From Aurantiochytrium sp. KH105 (lineage: Eukaryota; Sar; Bigyra; Thraustochytrida; Thraustochytriidae): a stretch of DNA of 64,000 nucleotides. The stretch spans positions 266,601 to 330,600 of the forward strand of contig BGKB01000014.1 in NCBI GenBank assembly GCA_003116975.1. The letters are read 5' to 3'. The notes below the pieces were generated by a model that was not told the DNA's origin, did no database searches, and was given only the letters and a program-made list of their open reading frames with translations. A program made the position numbers and the translations under genes. This document shows, in pieces, positions 1 to 9,002 of the stretch; positions within the stretch are counted from its first letter, which is position 1; every line of letters begins with the position of its first letter.

Positions 1-209
1 GGTTTTATGCTTTTTCAGGAGCCTCACCGCGTCTTTTTGGTCTTCAACGGATCTCTTTGCAAGAACACTTTTTCACTCTTTTCTCGCATAAAAGACGCGC
101 GCACGCGTTCATTCACATGAAGCGACCAGAGAGCGCGCGCGCTCATTCACGCGCGACGCGAGCGCGCAGCTCAGGTGGGGGTAGTTTGTGAACGGATTCG
201 GTGAGCATC

Positions 210-2048
210 ATGAGTGTTGGCGTGACGGTCACGGAGGCTCTTCGAAAGAAATTAGACCTCACAATCGGCAGATCTGAGACAGAACGTGAAGCCCTTGCAG
301 CCCTTGCTGCAGCGTCCGGGAGCTCGAGAGAGACGCAGTCTGCATCATCCAGAAAATGGAAAGCAAACGAAGGACAAATTCGCGATCCGGGCTTCAAGCT
401 TGACAGTAAACGTGCCAATGATCGGGCAACATCCCGCAGACAGCAGGCTGAGTTTGAACGTCGACTTCGTGAAATGCACCTCGGCGAAGAAGATAGCAGT
501 GATGACGAAGATCTCGTAGCTGAGGATGACGACGAAGGTATTTGCAGTGGCGAAAAGTCAGGTCCCACCACCACCACGACTATCCCTAAAGGAAGGGTCA
601 CTGCGGATTTAGAATGGAGCGAGCAGTGTGCCGAACTGGATTCCATGGTCCGATCGAGGCGCAACAAATCGAAGACGAGCTTTTCGGAGATCTGCAGTCG
701 TCTGCGTACGTTAAAGCTTCGTAACTGTGGCATTACTGAGATGGACGACAACATGCAGAGATTCACAGCTCTCGAGGAAGTCAACCTTTGCCGCAATCAG
801 CTCCGCTGCGTGAAAAACTTGCCCGGGTCCTTGGTGAGTCTTCAGGCATTCGATAATCGTATTTCTCGGCTAGAACTTAGCGACTCTCCAGTTGTATCTT
901 CCACGCTGATTCATCTTGGCTTGGGCTTCAATCAGATTTCAAGTCTTACCCCGTGGATTCAAGACTGCTCAGCTCTCGTCTCACTCGATCTGAGCTATAA
1001 CGCGCTCTGCAACTTGGGTGGTACTCTTGTGGCCCTACAAGAGCATCTATGTCAGCTTCGCGATCTTCGTCTCGAAGGCAATCCTATTGCTCTCGTGCCT
1101 CAGTACCGTGAACGTGCGTGTCTCGCGTTACCGCATCTTGTATCTCTGGATGGCATTCCTTTGGAAGTTGAGGATGGGGAAGTCGGCGACAACGACCTCG
1201 AGGGCCTCATCGATCAACCCAGTGAGGAATTGATCCTCATGTCCTGCACAATTTGCGCACTCAATGTGAACGCCGTCACAGACGCACATCACACGGATAC
1301 GACTTTAGAAGAAGGGGAGTCAAAGGAAGAGGAGATCAAGGATGGGGGAGCCGCTGAGGAGGGGGATGTTGCGGACGAAGTCGCTCCAAAGGCTTTCACG
1401 CGTCGCTTCCTTTCGGTTCGTGCAACCCTTCCCGACGAATACTCTTTCGAAACAGACTGTTTTGCATGGCCACTTCAGGATCACAAAAAGGATGAAGCTG
1501 CCGACGTTGATGTCAAAAGGCAGGACAAGAAAAGTAAAAACGCGCCTGCTGTCTCCGAGGCTGATGACGATGCGAGTACCGGGATTTCTCATTTTGACAT
1601 TAATTTGGCTGTACCAAGAACAGCAAGACCCAGCGTGGCGCTGCGAGATGGCATTGATCTTTCCGGGGTCAGCTTTGACCTTATTTGTACTTTACAAACG
1701 TGTGTCGAGGTGCAGTGCGAGGTTGACGTTGGCGAAGAAACCGAAACGAGCTCCGCGGTTCCAGACGCGGAGGGCGAAGAAACAAAGAAGGAGCCGCTTG
1801 TGGAGATCACCGCGACGCGGCACATGACACTCGCGCATGGCCAGCTTGTCGTGAGTCGAATTTTCAATCCAGAGCAGCACGGTATGCTGGATATTCCAGA
1901 TGCTGAAATTGCAATGGACGTTGTCGATGATATTCCCGGACAAGATCTCATGATCAGCTCTGCGTCCTTGATCGCAGCTTTTTCGATCAATGTTCCGCCA
2001 CAAGAGGAAGCCAAGGGAGATGGGGCAGAGGAGGAGGCTTCGCAGTGA
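210..2048 (+). CDS. LRRC43-like leucine-rich-repeat protein (probable ciliary/flagellar)
   Basis: 612-residue protein starting at the first ATG (210); the in-frame GTG at 201 is not a likely eukaryotic start. The N-terminal 130 residues are charged and disordered. Residues about 170-310 carry SDS22-type leucine-rich repeats (LRTLKLRNCGI, LEEVNLCRNQL, LIHLGLGFNQI, LVSLDLSYNAL, LRDLRLEGNP) closed by a cap-like segment containing ALVPQYRERAC and LVSLDG. The order SLDLSYN, then LEGNPIALVP plus YR, then a cap with SLDG resembles LRRC43, a protein associated with motile cilia. The acidic linker (about 360-395) and the C-terminal beta-rich part are not recognised. A flagellar role is inferred from this resemblance; a generic LRR scaffold is the alternative. 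The next gene lies downstream on the same strand. Confidence 0.7.
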   Translation: MSVGVTVTEALRKKLDLTIGRSETEREALAALAAASGSSRETQSASSRKWKANEGQIRDPGFKLDSKRANDRATSRRQQAEFERRLREMHLGEEDSSDDEDLVAEDDDEGICSGEKSGPTTTTTIPKGRVTADLEWSEQCAELDSMVRSRRNKSKTSFSEICSRLRTLKLRNCGITEMDDNMQRFTALEEVNLCRNQLRCVKNLPGSLVSLQAFDNRISRLELSDSPVVSSTLIHLGLGFNQISSLTPWIQDCSALVSLDLSYNALCNLGGTLVALQEHLCQLRDLRLEGNPIALVPQYRERACLALPHLVSLDGIPLEVEDGEVGDNDLEGLIDQPSEELILMSCTICALNVNAVTDAHHTDTTLEEGESKEEEIKDGGAAEEGDVADEVAPKAFTRRFLSVRATLPDEYSFETDCFAWPLQDHKKDEAADVDVKRQDKKSKNAPAVSEADDDASTGISHFDINLAVPRTARPSVALRDGIDLSGVSFDLICTLQTCVEVQCEVDVGEETETSSAVPDAEGEETKKEPLVEITATRHMTLAHGQLVVSRIFNPEQHGMLDIPDAEIAMDVVDDIPGQDLMISSASLIAAFSINVPPQEEAKGDGAEEEASQ

Positions 2049-2364
2049 CTGGCAAGATAGCTGTATGCTTTTTCTTTTAGACCTACTGTATAGTACCAGT
2101 AGTACTACTATACCGATTGATGTTCCTTTGCATCCTGGCTCCCTGGTTTGCTTGCTGGCTTTCTCGCTGGCTTTTGCATTTTCCCCTTGGTAGTATAGTA
2201 TGCTAGGCCTATACTACTTGTTGCGACTTGTTGCGGCTCTGACACTTTCGGCGTCTCGCGACAATGCAAGCAAATCTTGGTGGGCACACGGCAGCAGCGG
2301 TGGCGCAGGGCACGCCAGCGGAAGCGCGGCGGGACGCAACGTTTGGGGACGACGCGGCGCGACA
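2049..2364. other. Intergenic stretch with short perfect palindromes
   Basis: About 316 bases between the LRR gene stop and the preferred ATG of the C2 gene. It contains a 12-base palindrome at 2098-2109 (AGTAGTACTACT) and an 8-base inverted repeat, TAGTATAG at 2191-2198 with CTATACTA at 2209-2216. The second half can be read in frame with the C2 gene from an ATG at 2200, so part may be coding if that start is used. Confidence 0.5.
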
Positions 2365-3624
2365 ATGGCCGAGTTTGCGTACGCGGAACGCGGGCGCGCG
2401 CTATTTAAAGAGGCGCTAGGATCCGAAGATGGCAGCGGCGAGGAATTCTTTTTGGGCTTGCGTATCCTTGGCGCCTTTGACCTGCCCAAAGCAGACGGGA
2501 TGTTCGGCAAGATCGACCCGTACGCCATGGTCAGAGGCGATCTCTCAGCCTCGTCGGTGCGGACCGCGACGGTGCAGCGCAACTATCACCCAGTCTGGAA
2601 CGCGGAGGCGGTTATTGCCGCGACGGATCGCGGGGCCTCGCTGGACATTTGGGATGAGGACACGCTTTCGAATGACGACAAGGTAGCCACCGTGCGGCTT
2701 CCAGCGATTTCCTCAATGCCAATCGGACAACCAATCTCATTGGATCTCTCTCTACTCAAAGGCAAGCCCCGCGGACAGGCACGCGTGGAGGTGCAGCTCC
2801 TCTGGCGCGTGCGTACCCCACGTGCGATCCAACAGCGCGCTCCGCATGCAATCATTGCCATGCACAATGTCATTAACGTCCGCCTTCCTGACGTCCCGGG
2901 CCAAGATCCAATGTATTTGAGCCTTGAATTTGAAAAGGGCGGCAAGCGCGCAGACATTCGCGTCTTAGAGACGAGTCCGCCGTCCAAGCTGACCCAATGC
3001 TGGGTGCAGATGTTTGGCGTGCCAGGAGAAAAATACGAAAAGATTCGTTACCAGTCCATGACGACCGCCCCGAAGCAGATTTGCGGCATTCCGTGCTGGC
3101 GCGAAACAAAGCTCGACGACGTTCCTTCCTTTGCGCTCTCGCGCATCGTCGTCAAGATCGGCCGCGTCGCAAACATCATGTATCAGAGCACGTTGAGCGA
3201 GCTTTCGCGCGAGCATGGCTGGCGCGGCATGCTCGATTACCGGACGGCAAAACGGACGCTGGTAAGTTGCCAATTCGACGATGATCACCAATACGCGTAC
3301 TTTGTTGAATCGGACAAAGGATTTGCCTTTCAGAACGATTGGGACTCGGATAATTGCGACCTGACTATTCTTGGTTTTCACGCATACGTTCAATCGGGTT
3401 TTGTCGTGGACATGACGCACAAATCTACGACCAAGCGGACGCACAAGGTCTATCCAGAGGGTCATCCCAAGGTTCTTTCTGGCCTGCGGGGGCTTGCCAT
3501 TGGCCAAACGGCCAGCATCGATGACTTGCCGATGCCCATGTCGCACGCAGACCTCAACATGACGGTCTTTCAGCTATACCAAGGACCCACTCAACTCCGT
3601 GTCGGAGATGTCATACCCTTATAA
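2365..3624 (+). CDS. C2-domain protein, C-terminal part unknown
   Basis: 419 residues from the ATG at 2365, chosen because its context (GACAATGGCC) is good and C2 proteins are usually cytosolic. An upstream in-frame ATG at 2200 would add 55 residues beginning with a hydrophobic stretch (MLGLYYLLRLVAALTL), which could act as a signal anchor. Residues about 30-140 form a C2 domain: LGLRILGAFDLPKAD, KIDPYAMV, NYHPVWNAEA and LDIWDED, with Asp residues placed as in calcium-binding loops. This suggests calcium/phospholipid binding at membranes. The remaining 270 residues have no domain I recognise, but are regular and look folded. Same strand as its neighbours; no sign of introns. Confidence 0.75.
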   Translation: MAEFAYAERGRALFKEALGSEDGSGEEFFLGLRILGAFDLPKADGMFGKIDPYAMVRGDLSASSVRTATVQRNYHPVWNAEAVIAATDRGASLDIWDEDTLSNDDKVATVRLPAISSMPIGQPISLDLSLLKGKPRGQARVEVQLLWRVRTPRAIQQRAPHAIIAMHNVINVRLPDVPGQDPMYLSLEFEKGGKRADIRVLETSPPSKLTQCWVQMFGVPGEKYEKIRYQSMTTAPKQICGIPCWRETKLDDVPSFALSRIVVKIGRVANIMYQSTLSELSREHGWRGMLDYRTAKRTLVSCQFDDDHQYAYFVESDKGFAFQNDWDSDNCDLTILGFHAYVQSGFVVDMTHKSTTKRTHKVYPEGHPKVLSGLRGLAIGQTASIDDLPMPMSHADLNMTVFQLYQGPTQLRVGDVIPL

Positions 3625-4196
3625 ATGGATTAAAAGTTCATCACGTCTTCGATTCTCTCTTTGCGAATGCGTTCGCGCGGCCATGACTCGAAAACGCACG
3701 CGTTTCTTTCTTGAAACATTCATTCGTAGTACAAGTGCTTGCTTGTTGACGACTGGTATAGGTTAGGCCGAATTGATCTCAAGCAACACCAATCGACTGA
3801 TTTCGCTAACTGATCAAGATGCAAGCTCTCCATGCTTGTACGCGCGCCCCACGCGACTCCTGCAACTAAAGCTTGAATTTTAATCGAAGTTTGAAGGCAT
3901 CCTACCCTGCCCCAAATCCCTTTTTCACCCGCCCATGAAAAACAATCGACTGATTCGGCTTTGGGAATGTGGCGGCACCTGTCGGCCGGGTCGCTTTTTG
4001 ACGTCTCCAAGAGGGCAACAAATCATCGAAGCGCTTCCCAAATTACGCTGCGCGCAGATTAGGAACGCGGCGACGGCGACGGCGGCGTGGCGGTGCCAGC
4101 GAGGCGAGGGCCGGGGCAGTCGTTTGCGCGACGTGCGGCGAAGAAAGGAACGTCGACGCTGAGCAAGAGGAGGGAGCCTCATTAGGAGTCAAGACC
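3625..4196. other. Intergenic region, no gene seen
   Basis: About 570 bases between the C2 gene and the hydrolase/HAD gene. It probably holds the 3' UTR of the first and the promoter of the second. The second half (4030-4170) is GC-rich. No RNA gene or repeat worth naming was seen. Confidence 0.5.
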
Positions 4197-5732
4197 ATGA
4201 GGATCTTGGCGCTTCATGGGTGGCGCACCAACAAGGAGGTGCTCAACTATCAACTTGGCGGTCTGACGCGTGCGTTCAAGGACACGGCCGAGGGAAATGC
4301 AGAAAAGGTGACGATCGAGTGCCTCAATGCTCCCCGCGATGCCAGCGGGCCGCCTTACCCTGAAGTGGCGCGATTCTTTGGCGAGAACGAGGCGTACTTT
4401 GAGTGGTGGGATACGGAGAAGCTCGACGACGGAAGCAGAATCTGCCACGGCATGGATGAGGCTGTTGACTTTGTTCTCGAGCACGTCCGCTCAGAAGGCC
4501 CTTATGACGCTCTGCTTGGATTCTCACAGGGCGGCGCGCTCATCTCTTACATCCAGGCTCGCATCGAAGAGGATCCGATGCTCTTGCCCATGCACTTGCG
4601 CTGGCGGTGCAACATCTTTGTTGCCAGCGTGCCCATCTATGACAAGGAGCGGAGACCCGCTTACTTTGAAGACGAGGCCGCGACGGCGCGTCGGGGAAAA
4701 CTTTGTCCTTCCTTGCATCTTATTGCCGAACGTGATCCTTTCAAGGCGCAATCGGAGATCCTCTATCGCCTGTACAAGGATGCTGCCCCCGATACGACCA
4801 CTCTCATTGAGTACCCCGAACCACACCTTCCGCCTACTTGGCGGAACTCCTCTGCGCAACTTTTGCGTGCTGCAAAGTCCTTGCGTCGGATCATGAAACG
4901 AAAGTTGTGGTGGGCATTCGACTTTGATGGCGTATTGTGCCACAGTGCGCGGGAGACCTGTCTCTCTGGTCTTCGTGCTGGCCACGCGTTGCTGCCAGAA
5001 GTATTCACAGCTGACATCCTTCAAAATAATGATGAGCTTGTGGAAATCTTCAAGGAAAAGGCGCGCCCTCTCCTCGAGCACGGCTTTCACTCAATCGTGC
5101 TCTCGTACATGCTGCTGTCCCGCGTGCAGGGCGCGGATGGTAGCCAAGTCGATCTACCCGGAGCGCTTGCCCAGGTCAATGAGGTTGTGCGGAATCAGGG
5201 CTTCGAGCCGCCCATGTCTGAGCTCGCGGAACGCGGCGTGTCAGAGGCGGACCTCAAGTCCGCCATGCGCCAGGCTCGCGATGACTGGATCGAAGAGGAT
5301 CTTGAAGGCTGGCTCGGCGCCAACGAGTACTATGAAGTAGCCGTGCGTGCTGTTTCGAAGCTACTTGCTGCGAAAGAGCCTGTGTACATTATCACGACCA
5401 AACATCAAGACTATGCCATTCGCCTGCTTGAACGTGCAGGATTGGAAATTGCAGCGGACCACGTCTACGGAGCTGGCATGGGGGCAAAAGAGGAGGTGCT
5501 CGACAAGCTCGCCAACGAGCACGCAGACAGGACGTGCTTCTTCATCGAAGATCGCGTCGGTACGCTCGAGCGTGTGGCGCCAATTCTTGCGCGTCCTTGC
5601 CGTCTTGCCTTTGCGCAGTGGGGCTACAATACGGAGATTGACGCCGCGACAGCGCGTCGCGAACATTTTGAAGTATTGAGCGATCAGATCAAGCTAGCGG
5701 ACCTGATTCGTGCTCAGCTAAAGTTGTCATAG
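4197..5732 (+). CDS. FSH-family serine hydrolase fused to HAD-like phosphatase
   Basis: 511 residues from ATG 4197. Residues 1-230 match the FSH (family of serine hydrolases, FSH1-like) alpha/beta-hydrolase fold. They begin MRILALHGW, carry the nucleophile elbow GFSQGG with Ser110, and have candidate acid Asp180 (IAERDPF) and His210 (YPEPHLPP), completing a plausible triad. Residues 236-511 are a HAD-superfamily domain: motif I FDFDGVLCHS (nucleophile Asp242, Asp244), a Thr-containing motif II (YIITTKHQDY) and motif IV CFFIEDRVG. Both active sites look intact. FSH proteins are small carboxylesterases or thioesterases and HAD proteins are usually phosphatases; the substrates here are unknown. 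The frame is continuous through the junction, so this is a real fusion rather than two neighbouring genes. Convergent with the RAD54-like gene, 180 bases away. Confidence 0.85.
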   Translation: MRILALHGWRTNKEVLNYQLGGLTRAFKDTAEGNAEKVTIECLNAPRDASGPPYPEVARFFGENEAYFEWWDTEKLDDGSRICHGMDEAVDFVLEHVRSEGPYDALLGFSQGGALISYIQARIEEDPMLLPMHLRWRCNIFVASVPIYDKERRPAYFEDEAATARRGKLCPSLHLIAERDPFKAQSEILYRLYKDAAPDTTTLIEYPEPHLPPTWRNSSAQLLRAAKSLRRIMKRKLWWAFDFDGVLCHSARETCLSGLRAGHALLPEVFTADILQNNDELVEIFKEKARPLLEHGFHSIVLSYMLLSRVQGADGSQVDLPGALAQVNEVVRNQGFEPPMSELAERGVSEADLKSAMRQARDDWIEEDLEGWLGANEYYEVAVRAVSKLLAAKEPVYIITTKHQDYAIRLLERAGLEIAADHVYGAGMGAKEEVLDKLANEHADRTCFFIEDRVGTLERVAPILARPCRLAFAQWGYNTEIDAATARREHFEVLSDQIKLADLIRAQLKLS

Positions 5733-5912
5733 ATGAGATTTGCTTTTTCTTCTCTTCTTGTCTCCCTTTTGGTTGCGAGTCTGCACGGGCACATACCTTC
5801 TTCGTCGCATGCTTGGCGCCGAGATCAGGACAAGATTAGTTCTTTTACTTGGTTTTGGTTTTCTGTTCACTCTTCTGTACAGTGCGTGCCTCAATCAATT
5901 CATTTGCATTTT

Positions 5913-8900
5913 TTACATAAGATTCTGGACCGTTGCCAGGTTCTGCCGCCGCTTGTTTGCGGTATCGCCGTCATCATTTTCCTCATCGCTGTCCTCGAGG
6001 TCGATCTCGACGACATCGGAAGCACTTGATGCCTTGTCGGCAAATTTGCCGCGGCCCGCGTCATTAGCATCATCGTCCTCTTCAGCCTCGGAATTTCCGT
6101 GGTCATCCTCGCCGTCGTCGTCCTCGGAATCCTCGTTATCCTCCTTGTCGTTGTCGTCATCATCCTCGGAATCCTCGTTCTCCTCCTTGTCGTTGTCGTC
6201 ATCATCCTCGGGAGCTTCTTCGTTTTCGCTTTCGCTTTCGCTTTGGGGACGCTCGTTACGAGTCTTCCGAGGAGGAGAAGCCTTAGTAGGCGTTCCCTTT
6301 GTGTCGGCATCCTCTGTTGTAACGTCGCTCTTGTTGCAGCTTTCCTCGGCGGCCTTCTTTTCAGCGTCCAGCGCCGCCTTACGCGCAAGAGACTCACCAT
6401 CGATGGCTTGACCAAAAACAAAGGAGACGAGGCCGGCTCCAGCCTTGCGCAAAATGACATCGTCGACAGAATCACTCGTAATGTGATGCGACCACTCGAG
6501 TAGATCACCTTCGTTAGGAAGACTGATTTGAACAGCATCAGGGGGAACCGCGGGCGGTGGATTGTGGGCCTCGCCCTTGCCAGAGATACATGCGCGCTTC
6601 ATTCGCCGAACAAGAGGTCTGCGTTTGCTCGCCCCTGCCGCAGTCGGACTTCCAGCAGTTGGCCTGACCGATGAGGCGGCAGCTGATTTTTTCGCGTCCT
6701 CGGCGTCAACTTTAGCGGCGCGGTCGAGGTCAACCTTGAGTGTCTGCGAGGCAAGTCGGGCGGGATCGCAGCGCGTGCATTTGTACTTGTCGTGCGTATC
6801 CGACACTGTATCTTCGCGCAGGGTAAAGAGATCCTTGAGCTCAGTGACGCTGATCGCGCTCTCAAGGGATTGCTCCTCGGCTACAACGCTCTGCAGTCCC
6901 TCCTTGGAAAGCTGACGCTGAAAGACCTTCTCTTCGATCGTTCCCGTGGCAAGGAATCGGTATACGTAGCAGCGCTTCTTTTGGCCATCGCGCCATACTC
7001 GAGCGGCGGCCTGCTTGTCTGTCGCAGGATTCCAGTCCGGGTCAAAAAGGATGAGTCGATTCGCGCCAATCAGGTTCAGCCCGCATCCGCCAGCCCGTGA
7101 GCTAAGCAAAAACACAAAGACGTCGTCGGTGGGATCGTTCAGACGATCCACCATAGCCTGGCGTCTCTTGGCGGATGATCCACCGTCGAGACGAACGAAA
7201 GGAAAGTCGTTTTCCGAGCACAGCATTGAGAAGAGATCAAGAGTCTGCGTATAGTTGGAAACAATCACCATTCGATCGTCCGTCTCATTACGCAGACGCT
7301 GCAAGAGACGCTGACAGAGCAGGAATTTACCAGACCATTCGCAATTGGAGTGCTTTGAAGAATAGCCAGCTGACTCCACAGCAGAAGCACCGCGACCTCC
7401 TCGCCGACTGCCGCCGCTTGATGCGCCAAAACCTGGCGGGAAAAACTGGTTAATGTCCTCCAGACCGTATCCGACCTTTTTCGTGCGGGCGCGCTGCTCC
7501 TTATACATGGACGAGGGCTGGTACAGAAGCTGAGGATGGTTGCAAAGCTTTTTCATGGCGTTGATAGAAGCAAGTGCCTGGGCGGGAATCTTAGGAACGG
7601 AGGCAGCGGCACCATCTCCAGCGGCCTCAGCCGCAGCCTTGGCGGCCTTGGTTTCCTCGTACTGACTGACCTTGCTGAAAATCATGTGGTTGTACATGCG
7701 TTTCTGCATATCCGTCATGTAGACGCAGACGACCTGCGTTAGCTTTGGAGGCAAATGCTTGGATAGCAGCGAGTTCGTGCGTCGAAGAATGAAGAGATTG
7801 ACAATGTCCGAGAGTTCCTGGCTCCGCGCCTCGGAGAGACGCACCTCCTCGTCTGAAGCGTCTGGCTCGCGACCCGTGAGGATCGGGTTCTGGAATTTCT
7901 TGCGAAACTGAGAGACGGTGCCGAGCACGCGGGGATTGCAGAAGTTGACCATGGCGTAGAATTCCTCGAGGTCATTCTGCATAGGCGTTCCACTCAAGAG
8001 CACGCGACGACGTGTGTGCAAGAGGTCGAGGGCTTTGCTCGTCTGGGTCTGATCGTTCTTCAGCCGGTGTGCCTCGTCGCAAATGAGAAGGTCGCACGCC
8101 GTCTCGCTTTTGAAGCTCGAGGCGTTGAGACGAAAGGTGTCATAGCTGATGACGAGGACATCGTACTGACGCGTGTCTGTAAAGGCGCGGATACGCTTCT
8201 CATTTTCGGACTTTGATGACTCGGCCAGAGCCAGCGTGCGTACACGTCCTTTGAGCCACTTTTCGATCTCATTGTCCCAATTCCGAACGAGACTGGTGGG
8301 GGTGACGACAATGACTCTCCGCGCAAGAGGCTTTTCCTTCTCTAGACCTTGTCGCAGCGCCGTGTGCAAGAGAGTGATGGACTGTAGCGTCTTGCCGAGA
8401 CCCATGTCGTCGGCGAGAATGCATCCGCACCCGTCGAACTCGCGCAGACCTGCAATGCACTCGAAAAGGAATTGGATGCCCTCACGCTGATGCTCGCGGA
8501 GAAATTTACCCACCACGGGCTCGACGATAACCTTGTGGTCATCGGTGGGGCTCTCATACAGCACGACGGGATCCTTTTCATATTTTTCAAAGAGTTCGTC
8601 CTTGACGTCTTGAAAGCTTCCAGACCCCGAATCGGATCCGTCGTCCCCTGCGAGTCGCAATGGCTTATACTTGGCCGATGGTGCGCCAAGCTGGATGGGC
8701 TTCATACGGCGTACGCCAAGAGATTTACGCCCAACGTTGCGTTGCCCGAGACCAACTTCAGAGGCAGGCATGCGCCAACCTTTGGGTAACGGCGGGCGAA
8801 AGGGTCGTGCAAGGACGCTCTGCGGCACGGCTAGGAAGCGGAGCACGGGGGCGCGATGGACGACAACGTCGCCGTCTTGCATGGCCTTTTCATTGAATCT

Positions 8901-9002
8901 TCGCGAGGCGTCCTGGCTGAGACCATTGTCGCTCGCGCCGGAGTCACGGCCCTCTTCAAGGGCGCGTTTCTTCGCCACGCTTGGCGCCCCGGACTTGCGC
9001 AT
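5913..9002 (-). CDS. RAD54: RAD54-like SNF2-family DNA translocase
   Basis: 1,029 residues; the first ATG of the frame is at 9002 (the upstream in-frame codon is TTG). The N-terminus is basic, followed by the RAD54-type lead-in (VLRFLAVPQSVLARPF) and SNF2 ATPase motifs: ADDMGLGKTLQ near 197-207 (motif I), DEAHRLKN near 309 (motif II), LLSGTPMQND (motif III), and C-terminal helicase motifs including RVWRDGQKKRCYVYR near 670. RAD54 remodels RAD51 filaments and drives strand exchange in homologous recombination in the nucleus. The last 145 residues are a very acidic, low-complexity tail with a near-repeated 14-residue unit (DDDDNDKE.NEDSE), not usual for RAD54. RAD54B is the main alternative; the motif context favours the RAD54 group. 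Confidence 0.88.
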   Translation of the reverse strand: MRKSGAPSVAKKRALEEGRDSGASDNGLSQDASRRFNEKAMQDGDVVVHRAPVLRFLAVPQSVLARPFRPPLPKGWRMPASEVGLGQRNVGRKSLGVRRMKPIQLGAPSAKYKPLRLAGDDGSDSGSGSFQDVKDELFEKYEKDPVVLYESPTDDHKVIVEPVVGKFLREHQREGIQFLFECIAGLREFDGCGCILADDMGLGKTLQSITLLHTALRQGLEKEKPLARRVIVVTPTSLVRNWDNEIEKWLKGRVRTLALAESSKSENEKRIRAFTDTRQYDVLVISYDTFRLNASSFKSETACDLLICDEAHRLKNDQTQTSKALDLLHTRRRVLLSGTPMQNDLEEFYAMVNFCNPRVLGTVSQFRKKFQNPILTGREPDASDEEVRLSEARSQELSDIVNLFILRRTNSLLSKHLPPKLTQVVCVYMTDMQKRMYNHMIFSKVSQYEETKAAKAAAEAAGDGAAASVPKIPAQALASINAMKKLCNHPQLLYQPSSMYKEQRARTKKVGYGLEDINQFFPPGFGASSGGSRRGGRGASAVESAGYSSKHSNCEWSGKFLLCQRLLQRLRNETDDRMVIVSNYTQTLDLFSMLCSENDFPFVRLDGGSSAKRRQAMVDRLNDPTDDVFVFLLSSRAGGCGLNLIGANRLILFDPDWNPATDKQAAARVWRDGQKKRCYVYRFLATGTIEEKVFQRQLSKEGLQSVVAEEQSLESAISVTELKDLFTLREDTVSDTHDKYKCTRCDPARLASQTLKVDLDRAAKVDAEDAKKSAAASSVRPTAGSPTAAGASKRRPLVRRMKRACISGKGEAHNPPPAVPPDAVQISLPNEGDLLEWSHHITSDSVDDVILRKAGAGLVSFVFGQAIDGESLARKAALDAEKKAAEESCNKSDVTTEDADTKGTPTKASPPRKTRNERPQSESESENEEAPEDDDDNDKEENEDSEDDDDNDKEDNEDSEDDDGEDDHGNSEAEEDDDANDAGRGKFADKASSASDVVEIDLEDSDEENDDGDTANKRRQNLATVQNLM
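6105..6225 (-). repeat. Internal coding repeat for acidic tail of the RAD54-like protein
   Basis: Two adjacent copies of a roughly 42-base unit (plus-strand core TCCTCGGAATCCTCGTT..TCCTCCTTGTCGTTGTCGTC) encode repeated Asp/Glu/Asn/Lys stretches. The reading frame is kept, so this is an in-frame expansion in a disordered tail. Confidence 0.7.

Noticed and set aside
2200-2364. Upstream ATG adding a hydrophobic N-terminus to the C2 protein
   Set aside because: Kept only as an alternative: C2 proteins are usually cytosolic, the ATG lies inside a predicted hairpin, and ATG 2365 has better context.
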